Shown: positions 30,996 to 42,120, numbered from the stretch's first letter. The stretch: 64,000 nucleotides of DNA from Verticiella alkaliphila (GCF_018904615.1 NZ_JADCNH010000014.1:1-64000), one strand, 5' to 3'. Translations and numbers: made by a program. Notes: a model not told the origin generated them from the sequence alone.

Positions 30996-31844
30996 TCAAG
31001 CGACAAATGCCGTGTAAGACTTCCACAGCATGTAACACGCGAGCAGGAAGAGCATCCCGGCGAACGCGCGCTTGAGCCGGTGCACGGGCAGCCGGTGGGC
31101 CATGGCAGCCCCCACAGGGGCTGCCAGCATGCTGGCGATGGACACGACGATCAGCACGGGCCAGGCAATGAAGCCGAACATGCCAGGCTGGCCGGTCGTC
31201 TCGTGCCAGCCCGACCAGACATAACCCACCGTATTGGCGGCGGCGATGGGAAAGCCCAGCGCGGCCGAGGTGCCGATGGCGTGGGCCAGCGGCACATTGC
31301 GCCGGGTCATGAACGGCACGGACAAAAAGCCGCCGCCGGCCCCCACCAGTCCGGAGATGAAGCCGATGCCGGTGCCGGCGGCACCTAGACCCAGGGCGCC
31401 CGGCAATGCCCGATCCGCCGCCACGGGCCGCGCCGTCAGCATGCGCAGCGCGGAATACCCGACGAAGAGACCAAAACCCAGCGCGAGCCAGGCGGCAGGC
31501 AGCAAGGCGAACGCCGCTCCGCCCGAGAGCAAGCCGCCCAGGATCAGCCCGGGCACCATGGCCGCGACCACATGCCAGCGGACCGCCCCACGGCGACTAT
31601 GGGCGCGCGCGCTGGAAAGCGACGTAAAGAGGATGGTGGCCATGGCCGTGGCGATGGCCACGTGGACCTGCATGTCGAGCGCCACGCCTTGCCAGGCCAG
31701 CACGGCAGCGAGCAGGGGTGCCATGACCATCCCACCGCCGACGCCGAGCAACCCGGCCAGGAAGCCGCAGCCCAGGCCCAACGCCAGCAACGAGGCGACC
31801 GATGCCACATCCAAGACCACCGCAGTCTCCCGTACCTGCGCCAT
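30996..31844 (-). CDS. TauE/SafE family sulfite/anion exporter
   Basis: Membrane protein of about 282 residues with eight hydrophobic segments and two family motifs, GFLAGLLGVGGGMVMAPLL and GFISGLVGAGGGFLSVPFM, one per half. The family exports sulfite or sulfonate-derived anions; the substrate here is unknown. I start at ATG 31844 and not at the in-frame ATG 31886, because the 6S RNA terminator occupies 31862-31893. Confidence 0.88.
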   Translation of the reverse strand: MAQVRETAVVLDVASVASLLALGLGCGFLAGLLGVGGGMVMAPLLAAVLAWQGVALDMQVHVAIATAMATILFTSLSSARAHSRRGAVRWHVVAAMVPGLILGGLLSGGAAFALLPAAWLALGFGLFVGYSALRMLTARPVAADRALPGALGLGAAGTGIGFISGLVGAGGGFLSVPFMTRRNVPLAHAIGTSAALGFPIAAANTVGYVWSGWHETTGQPGMFGFIAWPVLIVVSIASMLAAPVGAAMAHRLPVHRLKRAFAGMLFLLACYMLWKSYTAFVA

Positions 31845-31861
31845 GGATGCGCCATTGAACC

Positions 31862-31893
31862 AAAGAAAACGGCCCGGTGAGATCACCGGGCCG
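31862..31893 (-). terminator. Rho-independent terminator of 6S RNA
   Basis: An 11-base stem (CGGCCCGGTGA with TCACCGGGCCG) and a two-base loop, followed on the minus strand by a TTTTCTTT tract. It lies about 10 bases past the 3' end of the 6S RNA. Confidence 0.9.
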
Positions 31894-31901
31894 TCGATAA
31901 A

Positions 31902-32076
31902 GTCCCCGCCTGTGCCGCCAGGCCGGCATCCTGAACCGATAGGTTCAAGTGGTCGCAGTCATTCGTGCTTCGAGTCATCTCCCGGAGGAGCGATCACACC
32001 CACACGACTTGTTCCGCAACCGATGCCAAGATATTGGAACAGGATTACTTGGCCAGTCACGAACACCGCAGGGAAA
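31902..32076 (-). ncRNA. ssrS: 6S RNA
   Basis: Regulatory RNA that mimics an open promoter and binds sigma-70 RNA polymerase in stationary phase. On the minus strand the 5' part (CCTGCGGTGTTCGTGACTGG) and the 3' part (GATGCCGGCCTGGCGGCACAGG) can close a long stem, and the near-terminal segment ACTTGAACCTATCGGTTCAGG is the conserved small hairpin. It lies directly downstream of zapA, the conserved location, and is followed by a strong terminator. Ends are estimated to within about 5 bases. Confidence 0.88.
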
Positions 32077-32103
32077 ACTGAACTGCACGGTAGCGCCTGA
32101 GCG

Positions 32104-32403
32104 CTACCGCGGCAACACGCCGTCGATGGCGCGCTGCATGTCCTCGATTTTACGCTTGTAGTCGCCCAATGCAAATTCGCCGTTCTGGCTGCCGGCCACC
32201 GGCGTGGACAGCAGCTCTGCGGACAACTGCAAGGCCGCCATGATTGCGATGCGCTCGGTGCTCGTGCCGGGCTTGCTGCCATTGCGCAGCCGCTGCATGG
32301 TGCGGTCCAGGTGCTGGGCCGCCGCAATCACGGACTCGCGTTCGGTCGCGTCGCAGGCCAGGGTGTATTCCCGGCCCAGGATGGTCACATCAAGCCGTTC
32401 CAT
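32104..32403 (-). CDS. zapA: Cell division protein ZapA
   Basis: FtsZ-ring stabilising protein, 99 residues. MERLDVTILGREYTLAC and the following ESVIAAAQHLD are the ZapA start, and ERIAIMAALQLSAELL is the central helix. The C-terminal coiled coil is present. GAGGAG seven bases before ATG 32403 fixes the start. It overlaps the end of the coiled-coil gene before it by 14 bases and is followed by 6S RNA. Confidence 0.93.
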   Translation of the reverse strand: MERLDVTILGREYTLACDATERESVIAAAQHLDRTMQRLRNGSKPGTSTERIAIMAALQLSAELLSTPVAGSQNGEFALGDYKRKIEDMQRAIDGVLPR

Positions 32404-32698
32404 TGGCATTCTCCTCGGTAGCCTCGCGGCGCAGGGCGTCCGGATCGGGGATTCGTGCCAGCACGTCGTCCACGCGATCACGCGCGACGGTCAACAACCG
32501 GCGCAGCTGCCGGTTCTCTTCTTCGCTGCGCGCCAGCCGCTCGGCCAGGGTGGCGTTTTCCGCGCGTGCGGCATCCGCGACGCGAGCGAGTTCAGCCCGA
32601 GCTGCATTGGCCTGCTGCGTCATGTCGGCACGGGCCGATTCCGCGAACTGGACCAGTGCCTGGACCCGGCTGGCTAGGTGATCGAGATCTTCAAGCAT
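32390..32698 (-). CDS. Small coiled-coil protein upstream of zapA
   Basis: A 102-residue mostly helical protein (LEDLDHLASRVQALVQ, ERLARSEEENRQLRR), with a heptad-like pattern over residues about 5-80. Proteins of this type lie just upstream of zapA in many Proteobacteria and are thought to assist cell division, but I cannot assign a proven function. Start at ATG 32698; an ATG three codons upstream is also possible. The overlap with zapA implies co-translation. Confidence 0.75.
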   Translation of the reverse strand: MLEDLDHLASRVQALVQFAESARADMTQQANAARAELARVADAARAENATLAERLARSEEENRQLRRLLTVARDRVDDVLARIPDPDALRREATEENANGTA

Positions 32699-32770
32699 GG
32701 GCGTCATCGTAAACCAATCGACGGAATCACAGGGTAGAAGGAGCGCTGATTTCCGGCGTCCCGCAGGACC

Positions 32771-32786
32771 CTTTCAAAGTTCTTTC
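32771..32786. promoter_or_regulatory. CTTTCAAA direct-repeat pair (distal) upstream of second tctB
   Basis: CTTTCAAA occurs at 32771 and 32782, 11 bases apart, about 190 bases before the tctB start. Matching spacing occurs at 32895/32906 and at 16967/16978. A tandem response-regulator binding site is inferred. Confidence 0.4.
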
Positions 32787-32894
32787 AAAACTCGGGAAAA
32801 CCCCGACCCACCAGGGTTTCTAACCGATAGGCAGGCCGAATCATATCAACTACGATTGCGCACCTCCTGTAGCTTGCGCTTACCGCACACCCAG

Positions 32895-32910
32895 CTTTCG
32901 TAAAGCTTTC
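32895..32910. promoter_or_regulatory. CTTTC direct-repeat pair (proximal) upstream of second tctB
   Basis: AGCTTTC occurs at 32893 and 32904, again 11 bases apart, and 124 bases from the distal pair (close to a whole number of helical turns). A consensus -35 hexamer TTGACA lies at 32927-32932, 17 bases further, but no good -10 follows, as expected for an activated promoter. The ribosome site GAGGAG is at about 32960-32965. Confidence 0.4.
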
Positions 32911-32973
32911 AGCAAAGCGACAGCGATTGACAGGCGACAGGGGGCCGTTTCAACCGCAGAGGAGTATCGCACC

Positions 32974-33432
32974 ATGCGAATACAGTCACAGCAAAACTTC
33001 TGGTCCGGAGTGATGTTCGTGGTGACCGGGCTGCTTTTCGCCTGGTTCGCGACGGACTACCAAATGGGCACGGCCGCCCGGATGGGTCCAGGTTACTTCC
33101 CCTTCTGGCTCGGTACCATCATGGCCGTACTCGGAGCCATCATCGGCATTTCCGCGCTCTCGCCCAAGGCAGAGCGCACCGAGATCGACAAGTTCGACTG
33201 GCGCTGCCTGCTCCTCGTGCTGGGCTCGGTCGTCGCCTTCGGCCTGCTGCTCAAGCCGCTGGGCCTGTACCTGTCGCTCGCCGTCCTGGTGATCGGCAGC
33301 AGTCTCGCCAGCCACGAGTTCTCGTGGAAGGTCGCCATCGGCAACGCCATCTTCCTGGTGGTCTTCGCGTATGTCGCCTTCGTCAAGGGTCTGGGCCTGA
33401 TCTTCCCGCTCTACCCCTGGTTCATGGGCTAA
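32974..33432 (+). CDS. tctB: Tripartite tricarboxylate transporter small permease TctB (second locus)
   Basis: Small membrane subunit, 152 residues, four hydrophobic segments, with the family motif MGPGYFPFWLGTIMAVLG. It starts the second tct locus and is separated from tctA by 12 bases. No gene for the periplasmic binding protein lies on either side. Confidence 0.9.
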   Translation: MRIQSQQNFWSGVMFVVTGLLFAWFATDYQMGTAARMGPGYFPFWLGTIMAVLGAIIGISALSPKAERTEIDKFDWRCLLLVLGSVVAFGLLLKPLGLYLSLAVLVIGSSLASHEFSWKVAIGNAIFLVVFAYVAFVKGLGLIFPLYPWFMG

Positions 33433-33444
33433 GGAGTCACTGCC

Positions 33445-34950
33445 ATGGAATTGCTCTCTAACCTCGCGCTCGGCATGTCCGTCGCGTTCACGCCCGAGAA
33501 CCTCGCGTACGCGTTTCTCGGCGCGCTGCTCGGCACCCTGATCGGCGTGCTCCCTGGTATCGGCCCGCTGGCGACCATCGCCATGCTGCTGCCGATCACG
33601 TATGTGCTGCCGCCCGTCGCCGGCCTGATCATGCTGGCCGGTATCTACTACGGCGCGCAATACGGTGGCTCGACCACCGCCATCCTGGTGAACCTGCCGG
33701 GTGAGATTTCTGCGGTGGTGACCGTCCTGGATGGTCACGCCATGGCAAAGAACGGACGCGCAGGGGCGGCGCTGTCGATCGCCGCGCTCGGCTCGTTCTT
33801 TGCCGGCTCCGTGGCCACCCTGCTGCTGGCGGCGTTCTCGCCCCCGCTGGCCGAAGTCGCCTTCAAGTTCGGCCCCGCCGAGTACTTCTCGCTGATGGTG
33901 CTGGGCCTGATCGGCGCCGTGGTGCTGGCGTCCGGCTCGCTGCTCAAGGCCATCTGCATGATCCTTCTGGGTCTGCTGCTGGGCATGGTCGGCACGGACG
34001 TGAACTCCGGTGTGGCGCGCTACGCCTTCAACATCCCCGAACTCCAGGATGGCATCGACTTCGCCGCCGTGGCCATGGGTGTGTTCGGCTTCGCCGAGGT
34101 GCTCAACAACCTCGAATTGCGCGATAAGCGTGTGGCCCTGACCTCCAAGATCGGCTCGCTCTATCCGAACAAGCAGGAGTTCAAGGAAGCCGCGCCCGCC
34201 GTGCTGCGCGGTACGGCCATCGGTTCGTGCCTGGGCATTCTGCCGGGTGGCGGTGCGGTGCTCTCTTCCTTCGCGTCCTACACGCTGGAGAAGAAGATCG
34301 CCAAGGAGCCGCAACGTTTCGGCAAGGGCCACCCGGCCGGTGTGGCAGGCCCCGAGTCCGCCAACAACGCCGCGGCACAGACCTCGTTCATCCCCCTGCT
34401 GACCTTGGGCATCCCGGGCAACGCGGTGATGGCCCTGATGGTCGGCGCCATGACGATCCACAACATCCAGCCCGGTCCGCAGGTCATCACCAGCCACCCG
34501 GAACTGTTCTGGGGCCTCATCGCCTCGATGTGGATCGGCAACCTGATGCTGGTCGTGCTGAACCTGCCGCTGGTCGGTCTGTGGGTCAAGCTGCTGCAAG
34601 TGCCCTACAAGATCCTCTACCCCGCGATCCTGGTGTTCTGCTCGGTGGGTGTCTACACGCTGAACTACAACGTGTTCGACGTGTTCGTCACTGCCGCTTT
34701 CGGTCTGATCGGGTACGTGTGGGCCAAGCTCAAGGTGGAAGGCGCTCCGTTGCTGCTCGGTCTGGTGCTCGGCCCGATGATGGAAGAGAACTTCCGTCGC
34801 GCGCTGCTGCTGTCCCGTGGCGACTTCATGACCTTCGTGGAGCGCCCGCTGTCCGCGGTGCTCCTCGGCATCGCTGCGGTGCTGGTGATCTTCGTGACGC
34901 TGCCGGCGATCCGCAAGAAGCGCGAAGAAACCTTCGTCGAAGAAGATTGA
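33445..34950 (+). CDS. tctA: Tripartite tricarboxylate transporter large permease TctA (second locus)
   Basis: Large membrane subunit, 501 residues, with about 11 segments. The characteristic glycine-rich motifs are GVLPGIGPLATIAMLLP and GILPGGGAVLSSFASY, with GPESANNAAAQTSFIPLL. Only moderately similar to the first TctA (for example IEGKDP against IAKEPQRF in the central loop). It is not followed by a tctC gene, so it must borrow a Bug-family binding protein encoded elsewhere. Confidence 0.94.
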   Translation: MELLSNLALGMSVAFTPENLAYAFLGALLGTLIGVLPGIGPLATIAMLLPITYVLPPVAGLIMLAGIYYGAQYGGSTTAILVNLPGEISAVVTVLDGHAMAKNGRAGAALSIAALGSFFAGSVATLLLAAFSPPLAEVAFKFGPAEYFSLMVLGLIGAVVLASGSLLKAICMILLGLLLGMVGTDVNSGVARYAFNIPELQDGIDFAAVAMGVFGFAEVLNNLELRDKRVALTSKIGSLYPNKQEFKEAAPAVLRGTAIGSCLGILPGGGAVLSSFASYTLEKKIAKEPQRFGKGHPAGVAGPESANNAAAQTSFIPLLTLGIPGNAVMALMVGAMTIHNIQPGPQVITSHPELFWGLIASMWIGNLMLVVLNLPLVGLWVKLLQVPYKILYPAILVFCSVGVYTLNYNVFDVFVTAAFGLIGYVWAKLKVEGAPLLLGLVLGPMMEENFRRALLLSRGDFMTFVERPLSAVLLGIAAVLVIFVTLPAIRKKREETFVEED

Positions 34951-34982
34951 TCGCGTGATTCTCGGGGGGTAGTCGACCCCGC

Positions 34983-35030
34983 CGCCCCCGACGCTCCCGC
35001 CTCTCAGAGCCCGGGGGCGTCGTGCTTTTA
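34983..35030 (+). terminator. Candidate terminator after second tctA
   Basis: CGCCCCCG (34983-34990) can pair with CGGGGGCG (35012-35019) around a long loop, followed by TCGTGCTTTTA. The loop is large and the T-run short, so this is only a plausible terminator. The remainder of the gap to 35232 shows an inverted repeat GAACGCA-CGCA-TGCGTTC at 35058-35075 and no gene. Confidence 0.4.
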
Positions 35031-35232
35031 GGGTCGGGCGTAGCCGCTGCCTCGAGTTGAACGCACGCATGCGTTCGACGCGTCTATCTCGACTATTTGC
35101 GATGGGCGCACGATACGACAGGTATCTGGCCCATTTCTGTTGCACTTGGATATGCGCTACTCTAGGGGTTTACCCGAAATGATTGCGATCCGACGGCGCG
35201 CAGGCCCGGCGCCGCCATGACATTGCCACCCC

Positions 35233-36840
35233 ATGCGCTTTCAAGACTGGTCCAATCCCTACCCTTCGCTGCGCTCACCGGTCTTCGCCCGTAACGCCGT
35301 TGCCACGTCCCAGCCCTTGGCGGGACAGGCGGCGCTGCGCGTGCTCACCGCGGGCGGCAACGCCGTGGACGCCGCCATCGCCGCGGCGGCCACCGTCGCC
35401 CTGACAGAGCCTTGCGGCAATGGTCTCGGATCGGATTGCATGGCCATTGTGTGGGACGGCGCGCGGCTGCACGGGCTGAATGCGGCGGGCACGGCACCCG
35501 CCGGCTGGTCGGCCGACTACTTTGCGCGCAAGCACGGCGGCGCCATTCCCGCCTTGGGCTGGCACAGCGTCACCATTCCCGGCGCGGTGGCGGGCTGGGC
35601 CGCCCTGGCCCAACGCTTCGGCAAGCTCGGCCTCGAAGCCGCCCTCGCACCCGCCATCGAATACGCCGAGCGCGGCTTCGCAGTGTCACCCACGGTGCAG
35701 CGCCGCTGGGCCGCCCAGGCCGACACGCTACGCGATCAGCCGGGGTTCGCCGAGCACTTCCTGCCGCGCGGCCGCGCGCCGGAAGTGGGCGAGCACTTCG
35801 TCCTGAAAGACGCCGCGGCCACACTTGCGCGCATCGCCACCTCGGAAGGCCGGGACTTCTATGAGGGCGCCACCGCCCACAAGATCGTGGCGCACGCCCA
35901 GGCGCACGACGCGGCGCTCACGCTCGCCGATCTGCGCAGCTTCCAGCCTGAATGGGTGGACCTGCTCGGCCGCGACTTCCGCGGTTACACGCTGCACGAG
36001 ATCCCGCCCAGCGGACAAGGCATTGCCGCCCTCATTGCGCTGGGGATCCTTGATCACCTGGACATCGGCAGTCGTGCGGCAGACCACCCGGCCACGCAGC
36101 ACCTCATCATCGAAGCCATGAAGCTGGCCTTCGCCGACGTCCACGCACACCTGGCGGATCCACGCCACATGCGGGTCTCGACCGAGGAGATGCTGTCCGA
36201 CAGCTACCTGGCCGAGCGCGCTCGCCTGATCGACCCCCAACGTGCCCAGACCTACGCCACGGGCCATGCGCCTGCCGGCGGCACCGTGCACCTGAGCGTG
36301 GCCGACGAGCGCGGCATGATGGTGAGCCTGGTCCAATCCAATTACCTGGGCTTCGGCTCAGGCGTCGTCGTCCCCGGCACGGGGGTGAGCCTACAGAATC
36401 GTGGCCGCGCCTTCAGCCTGGACCCGGCCCACGCCAACGCGGTCGCCGGCGGCAAGCGCCCCTTCCACACGTTGATCCCGGCCTTTCTGACGTACCAGGG
36501 CGCCCCCGTCATGAGCTTCGGGCTGATGGGCGGCAACATGCAGCCTCAAGGCCACGTGCAGACGGTCGTGCGCATGCTGGCGTACGGCCAGCAACCGCAG
36601 GCGGCCTGCGACGCCCCCCGCTGGCGCTGGACGCAGGGGCTGGATCTGGAAGTCGAATCGGCGATGCCGCCCTCGACCGTGGCGGGCCTGCAGGCGCGCG
36701 GCCACCAAGTCGCCGCCACCGCCGACACGCACCAGGATTTCGGCTCCGGCCAGTTCATCTGGCGCCTGGGCGATCCCGCCGTGGACGGCTACGTCGCCGC
36801 CAGTGACGGCCGGCGCGACGGTCACGCCGCCGGCTTCTGA
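35233..36840 (+). CDS. Gamma-glutamyltransferase family protein
   Basis: A 535-residue Ntn-hydrolase of the gamma-glutamyltranspeptidase family, which cleaves itself and transfers or hydrolyses gamma-glutamyl groups. The N-terminal domain begins ARNAVATSQPLAGQAALRVL; the processing nucleophile is Thr351 in GGTVHLSVAD; MGGNMQPQGHVQ and FGSGVVV are conserved small-subunit segments. No signal peptide is visible, which suggests a cytoplasmic enzyme like the YwrD group. Its substrate and pathway are open. Confidence 0.88.
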   Translation: MRFQDWSNPYPSLRSPVFARNAVATSQPLAGQAALRVLTAGGNAVDAAIAAAATVALTEPCGNGLGSDCMAIVWDGARLHGLNAAGTAPAGWSADYFARKHGGAIPALGWHSVTIPGAVAGWAALAQRFGKLGLEAALAPAIEYAERGFAVSPTVQRRWAAQADTLRDQPGFAEHFLPRGRAPEVGEHFVLKDAAATLARIATSEGRDFYEGATAHKIVAHAQAHDAALTLADLRSFQPEWVDLLGRDFRGYTLHEIPPSGQGIAALIALGILDHLDIGSRAADHPATQHLIIEAMKLAFADVHAHLADPRHMRVSTEEMLSDSYLAERARLIDPQRAQTYATGHAPAGGTVHLSVADERGMMVSLVQSNYLGFGSGVVVPGTGVSLQNRGRAFSLDPAHANAVAGGKRPFHTLIPAFLTYQGAPVMSFGLMGGNMQPQGHVQTVVRMLAYGQQPQAACDAPRWRWTQGLDLEVESAMPPSTVAGLQARGHQVAATADTHQDFGSGQFIWRLGDPAVDGYVAASDGRRDGHAAGF

Positions 36841-37025
36841 GTTTGCGCGCGGCATCGGGAGCCGCCCAAGCGGTCGGCGGCCTTGCCGGCAAACGCGATC
36901 GCAGCAGCGCCCCGCCCGCGCCGTCACGCGCACACATCCATGCTACCGTCCTACGGCAGGACAGCGCCGGCCTGGTTGCGCTGTCCGCCCCTTTATCTGA
37001 CGCCTTCACCCGCCTGCTGCCTGCC

Positions 37026-37927
37026 ATGACCGCCCCTTCCACGACCGCATCCCGTCCCGCTTCGTCTGTCTTGAACGTCGCCTTCGTCGGCCTTGGCGTG
37101 ATGGGCTACCCAATGGCAGGCCACCTGGCCCGCGCGGTCATCGGGTCCGCGTCTACAACCGCTCGGCAGCCAAGGCCCAGGCGTGGGTCGCCGAACACGG
37201 CCATCAGGCCTTGCCCACGCCGCGCGAGGCGGCCCAGGGTGCCGACATCGTGTTCGTCTGCGTCGGCAACGACGACGACCTGCGCAGCGTGGTGCTGGGC
37301 GACATGGGGGCCCTCGCTGGTCTCGCCCAGGGTGCGCTGCTGGTCGATCACACCACCGCCTCGGCCGAGGTCGCCCGCGAGCTCCACGCCGCCGCCGCCG
37401 CACGCGGTGTCGGTTTCGTCGATGCGCCCGTCTCGGGCGGCCAAGCGGGCGCACAGAACGGGGTGCTCACCGTGATGTGCGGCGGCGAGTCAGCCCACTT
37501 CGCGCGCGCCGAGCCGGTGATCCGCGCCTACGCACGCGCCGTCACGTTGCTCGGCGCGCCGGGCGCGGGGCAGCTCGCCAAGATGGTGAACCAGATCTGC
37601 ATCGCCGGGTTGGTGCAGGCCCTGTCCGAGGGGGTGGCCTTCGGCAAGGCTGCTGGCCTGGACATGAAGGCCGTGCTGGAAGTGATCAGCAAGGGCGCGG
37701 CGCAGAGCTGGCAGATGGAAAACCGCGGTGCTACGATGGTCGACGGCCAGTTCGACTTCGGCTTTGCCGTGGACTGGATGCGCAAGGATTTGTCGCTCGT
37801 CCTGGACGAAGCCCGCCGCAACGGCGCGCGCACCCCCGTCACGGCCCTGGTCGATCAGTTCTACGGTGATGTCCAGAACATGGGCGGCGGGCGCTGGGAT
37901 ACGTCCAGCCTCATCACGCGACTCTGA
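37026..37927 (+). pseudogene. 3-hydroxyisobutyrate-type dehydrogenase, frameshifted by one base
   Basis: NAD(P)-dependent beta-hydroxyacid dehydrogenase of about 300 residues (hydroxyisobutyrate / tartronate-semialdehyde reductase group). First frame: NVAFVGLGVMGYPMAGHLARA, the dinucleotide loop. The frame changes at the GG of 37136-37137, then continues GHRVRVYNRSAAKA. The second part has VDAPVSGGQAGAQNG, GAGQLAKMVNQ with the catalytic lysine, and ends RWDTSSLITRL. One added G restores a full protein. Substrate undetermined. Confidence 0.87.
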
Positions 37928-37979
37928 TCGCGGCGCCACCGTCCCGCACAAGGGCCCGCACCGGGCCCAGGAGACGGCA

Positions 37980-38306
37980 ATGGCGCACGTGCCCTCGCAG
38001 GCCCCGGCTCGCTTCGACAGCTTCGCGGCCTTCTATCCCTTCTATCTCTCCGAGCATGCCAACCGCACCTGTCGCCGACTGCATTTTGTCGGCTCCACCG
38101 GTGGGCTGGCGTGCTTGGCGATCGCCATCCTCACCCGCAATCCCTGGTGGATTCTCGCCGGGCTCGTCTGGGGCTACGCCCTGGCCTGGGTGGGTCATTT
38201 CGCGTTCGAACACAACCGGCCGGCATCCTTCAAGCAGCCGCTCTACAGCTTCCTGGGCGACTGGAAGATGTGGTGGCAGATGGTGACGGGGCGCATACCG
38301 CTCTGA
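37980..38306 (+). CDS. Mpo1-like (DUF962) small membrane protein
   Basis: A 108-residue protein with two hydrophobic segments (about residues 40-60 and 63-80). FAAFYPFYLSEHANRTCRRLHFVG and FEHNRPASFKQPLYSFLGD with conserved histidines match the DUF962/Mpo1-like family, whose yeast member is an Fe-dependent dioxygenase of 2-hydroxy fatty acids. Activity here is unproven. CAGGAG sits eight bases before ATG 37980. Confidence 0.82.
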   Translation: MAHVPSQAPARFDSFAAFYPFYLSEHANRTCRRLHFVGSTGGLACLAIAILTRNPWWILAGLVWGYALAWVGHFAFEHNRPASFKQPLYSFLGDWKMWWQMVTGRIPL

Positions 38307-38408
38307 CGGCCGGCGGGGGGTGCTGCATCGCAGCGATGGGCATGAGGCTTGCTCGATTCTGGGCATTGCGTGCCTGCCGGCGCGCCTCTCACGCGACAGG
38401 AGTCTGCC

Positions 38409-38987
38409 ATGACTGCCCCTCTCCAGGACCGCAAGGTCGCCATTCTCGTCACCGACAATTTTGAACAGGTGGAGCTCACCAGCCCGCGCCAGGCCCTGGA
38501 GCGCGCAGGTGCCACGGTCCACATCGTCTCGGCCAAGCCCGGTCAGGTGCGTGGCATGCACCACGATGAGAAAGCCGACAGCTTTCCCGTCGACGCCACC
38601 TTCGAGGACGTGGATCCGACGCAATACGCCGGCGTCGTGCTGCCAGGCGGCGTCTTCAATTCGGATGCGATCCGGGTCGAGGAAGGCGCGCAGCGCTTCG
38701 TGCAGGGCATCCATGAGCAAGGCAAGCCGATTGCAGTGATCTGCCATGGGGCGTGGCTGCTGGTGTCGGCAGGCCTGGTCGATGGCCGCCAGCTCACGAG
38801 CTACCCCACCCTGCAGGATGACATCCGCAACGCGGGCGGCGAATGGGTGGACGAGGAAGTCGTGCTGGACGGCAACTTCATCAGCAGCCGCAAGCCCGAT
38901 GACCTGCCCGCGTTCAACGCCAAGCTGGTCGAAGCGCTGAGCGGGGACGAAGCGGTCACCGAAACGTCGCCCGCCCAGCCCACCTGA
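38409..38987 (+). CDS. DJ-1/PfpI family protein (type 1 glutamine amidotransferase-like)
   Basis: A 192-residue protein with the DJ-1/PfpI fold. The nucleophile elbow AVICHGAWLL carries Cys near residue 111 followed by His. An acidic residue in VTDNFEQVEL and the GGVFNSDAIR turn are also typical. Members include glyoxalases, deglycases and small proteases, and the exact role cannot be decided. CAGGAG precedes ATG 38409 by about 8 bases. Confidence 0.85.
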   Translation: MTAPLQDRKVAILVTDNFEQVELTSPRQALERAGATVHIVSAKPGQVRGMHHDEKADSFPVDATFEDVDPTQYAGVVLPGGVFNSDAIRVEEGAQRFVQGIHEQGKPIAVICHGAWLLVSAGLVDGRQLTSYPTLQDDIRNAGGEWVDEEVVLDGNFISSRKPDDLPAFNAKLVEALSGDEAVTETSPAQPT

Positions 38988-41201
<2,214 letters not shown>

Positions 41202-41235
41202 ACCCGACTCACCCTTGCGCGAGCGCCGAACGTTG

Positions 41236-41268
41236 CGCGACAGCACGGCACGAACCCGTGCTGTCGCG
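41236..41268 (+). repeat. Strong hairpin between thiC and thiG
   Basis: CGCGACAGCACGG pairs perfectly with CCGTGCTGTCGCG (13 bases) around a seven-base loop. No T-run follows, so it is not a standard terminator. It may protect the thiC message end or set the thiC-thiG ratio. Confidence 0.6.
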
Positions 41269-41307
41269 TCCGGCTGACCCCGGCGTCGTAGTACCATCCT
41301 ACCCACC

Positions 41308-42120
41308 ATGACTGACACACTCACCATCGCCGGCAAGGACTATCGCTCCCGCCTCCTCGTGGGCACCGGCAAGTACCGCGACTTCGATCAGACCCGTGCC
41401 GCCATCGACGCGAGCGGCGCCGAGATCGTCACCGTGGCCATCCGCCGCACCAACATCGGCCAGAACGCGAACGAACCGAGCCTGCTCGATTACCTGCCGC
41501 CGGATCAGTACACGCTGCTGCCGAACACGGCGGGCTGCTACACGGCCGACGACGCCGTGCGCACGCTGCGCCTCGCGCGCGAGCTGCTCGACGGACACAA
41601 GCTCGTCAAGCTCGAAGTGCTGGGCGATCCGCACACCCTCTTTCCCAACATGCCCGAAACCCTGGCTGCCGCGAAGACGCTGGTGGCCGATGGCTTCGAC
41701 GTGATGGTCTATTGCACGGACGATCCGGTGCAGGCGCGCATGCTGGAAGACATCGGGTGCGTGGCGGTGATGCCGCTCGCCTCGCTGATCGGCTCGGGCA
41801 TGGGCATCCTCAATCCGTGGAACCTGAAACTCATCATCGAGCAGGCCCGCGTGCCGGTGCTCGTCGATGCGGGCGTGGGCACGGCGAGCGACGCCGCGGT
41901 GGCCATGGAGCTGGGTTGCGACGGCGTGCTGATGAACACCGCGATCGCCGCCGCGGACGACCCGATCGCCATGGCGCAAGCCATGAATCTGGCCGTGCAG
42001 GCGGGCCGCCTGGCCTACCGGGCCGGCCGCATGCCGCGCAAGACGTACAGCGCCGCCCCGAGCTCGCCCACGGGCGGCATGATCGCACCGAGCCGCCCGG
42101 CCACGGGCCAACCGGCGTGA
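41308..42120 (+). CDS. thiG: Thiazole synthase ThiG
   Basis: Forms the thiazole phosphate ring from deoxyxylulose phosphate, ThiS-thiocarboxylate and dehydroglycine; 270 residues. The Schiff-base lysine is in [28 protein letters not shown] and [12 protein letters not shown] are conserved. The C-terminal 20 residues ([15 protein letters not shown]) extend beyond the usual core. The expected partner gene thiS is not present in the 106-base gap from thiC. It overlaps apaH by one base (TGATG). Confidence 0.96.
   Translation: MTDTLTIAGKDYRSRLLVGTGKYRDFDQTRAAIDASGAEIVTVAIRRTNIGQNANEPSLLDYLPPDQYTLLPNTAGCYTADDAVRTLRLARELLDGHKLVKLEVLGDPHTLFPNMPETLAAAKTLVADGFDVMVYCTDDPVQARMLEDIGCVAVMPLASLIGSGMGILNPWNLKLIIEQARVPVLVDAGVGTASDAAVAMELGCDGVLMNTAIAAADDPIAMAQAMNLAVQAGRLAYRAGRMPRKTYSAAPSSPTGGMIAPSRPATGQPA

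Noticed and set aside
32986-35145. A 719-codon open frame on the minus strand over the second tctBA
   Set aside because: Antisense shadow of clear tctB and tctA genes, with composition of reversed membrane-protein codons.
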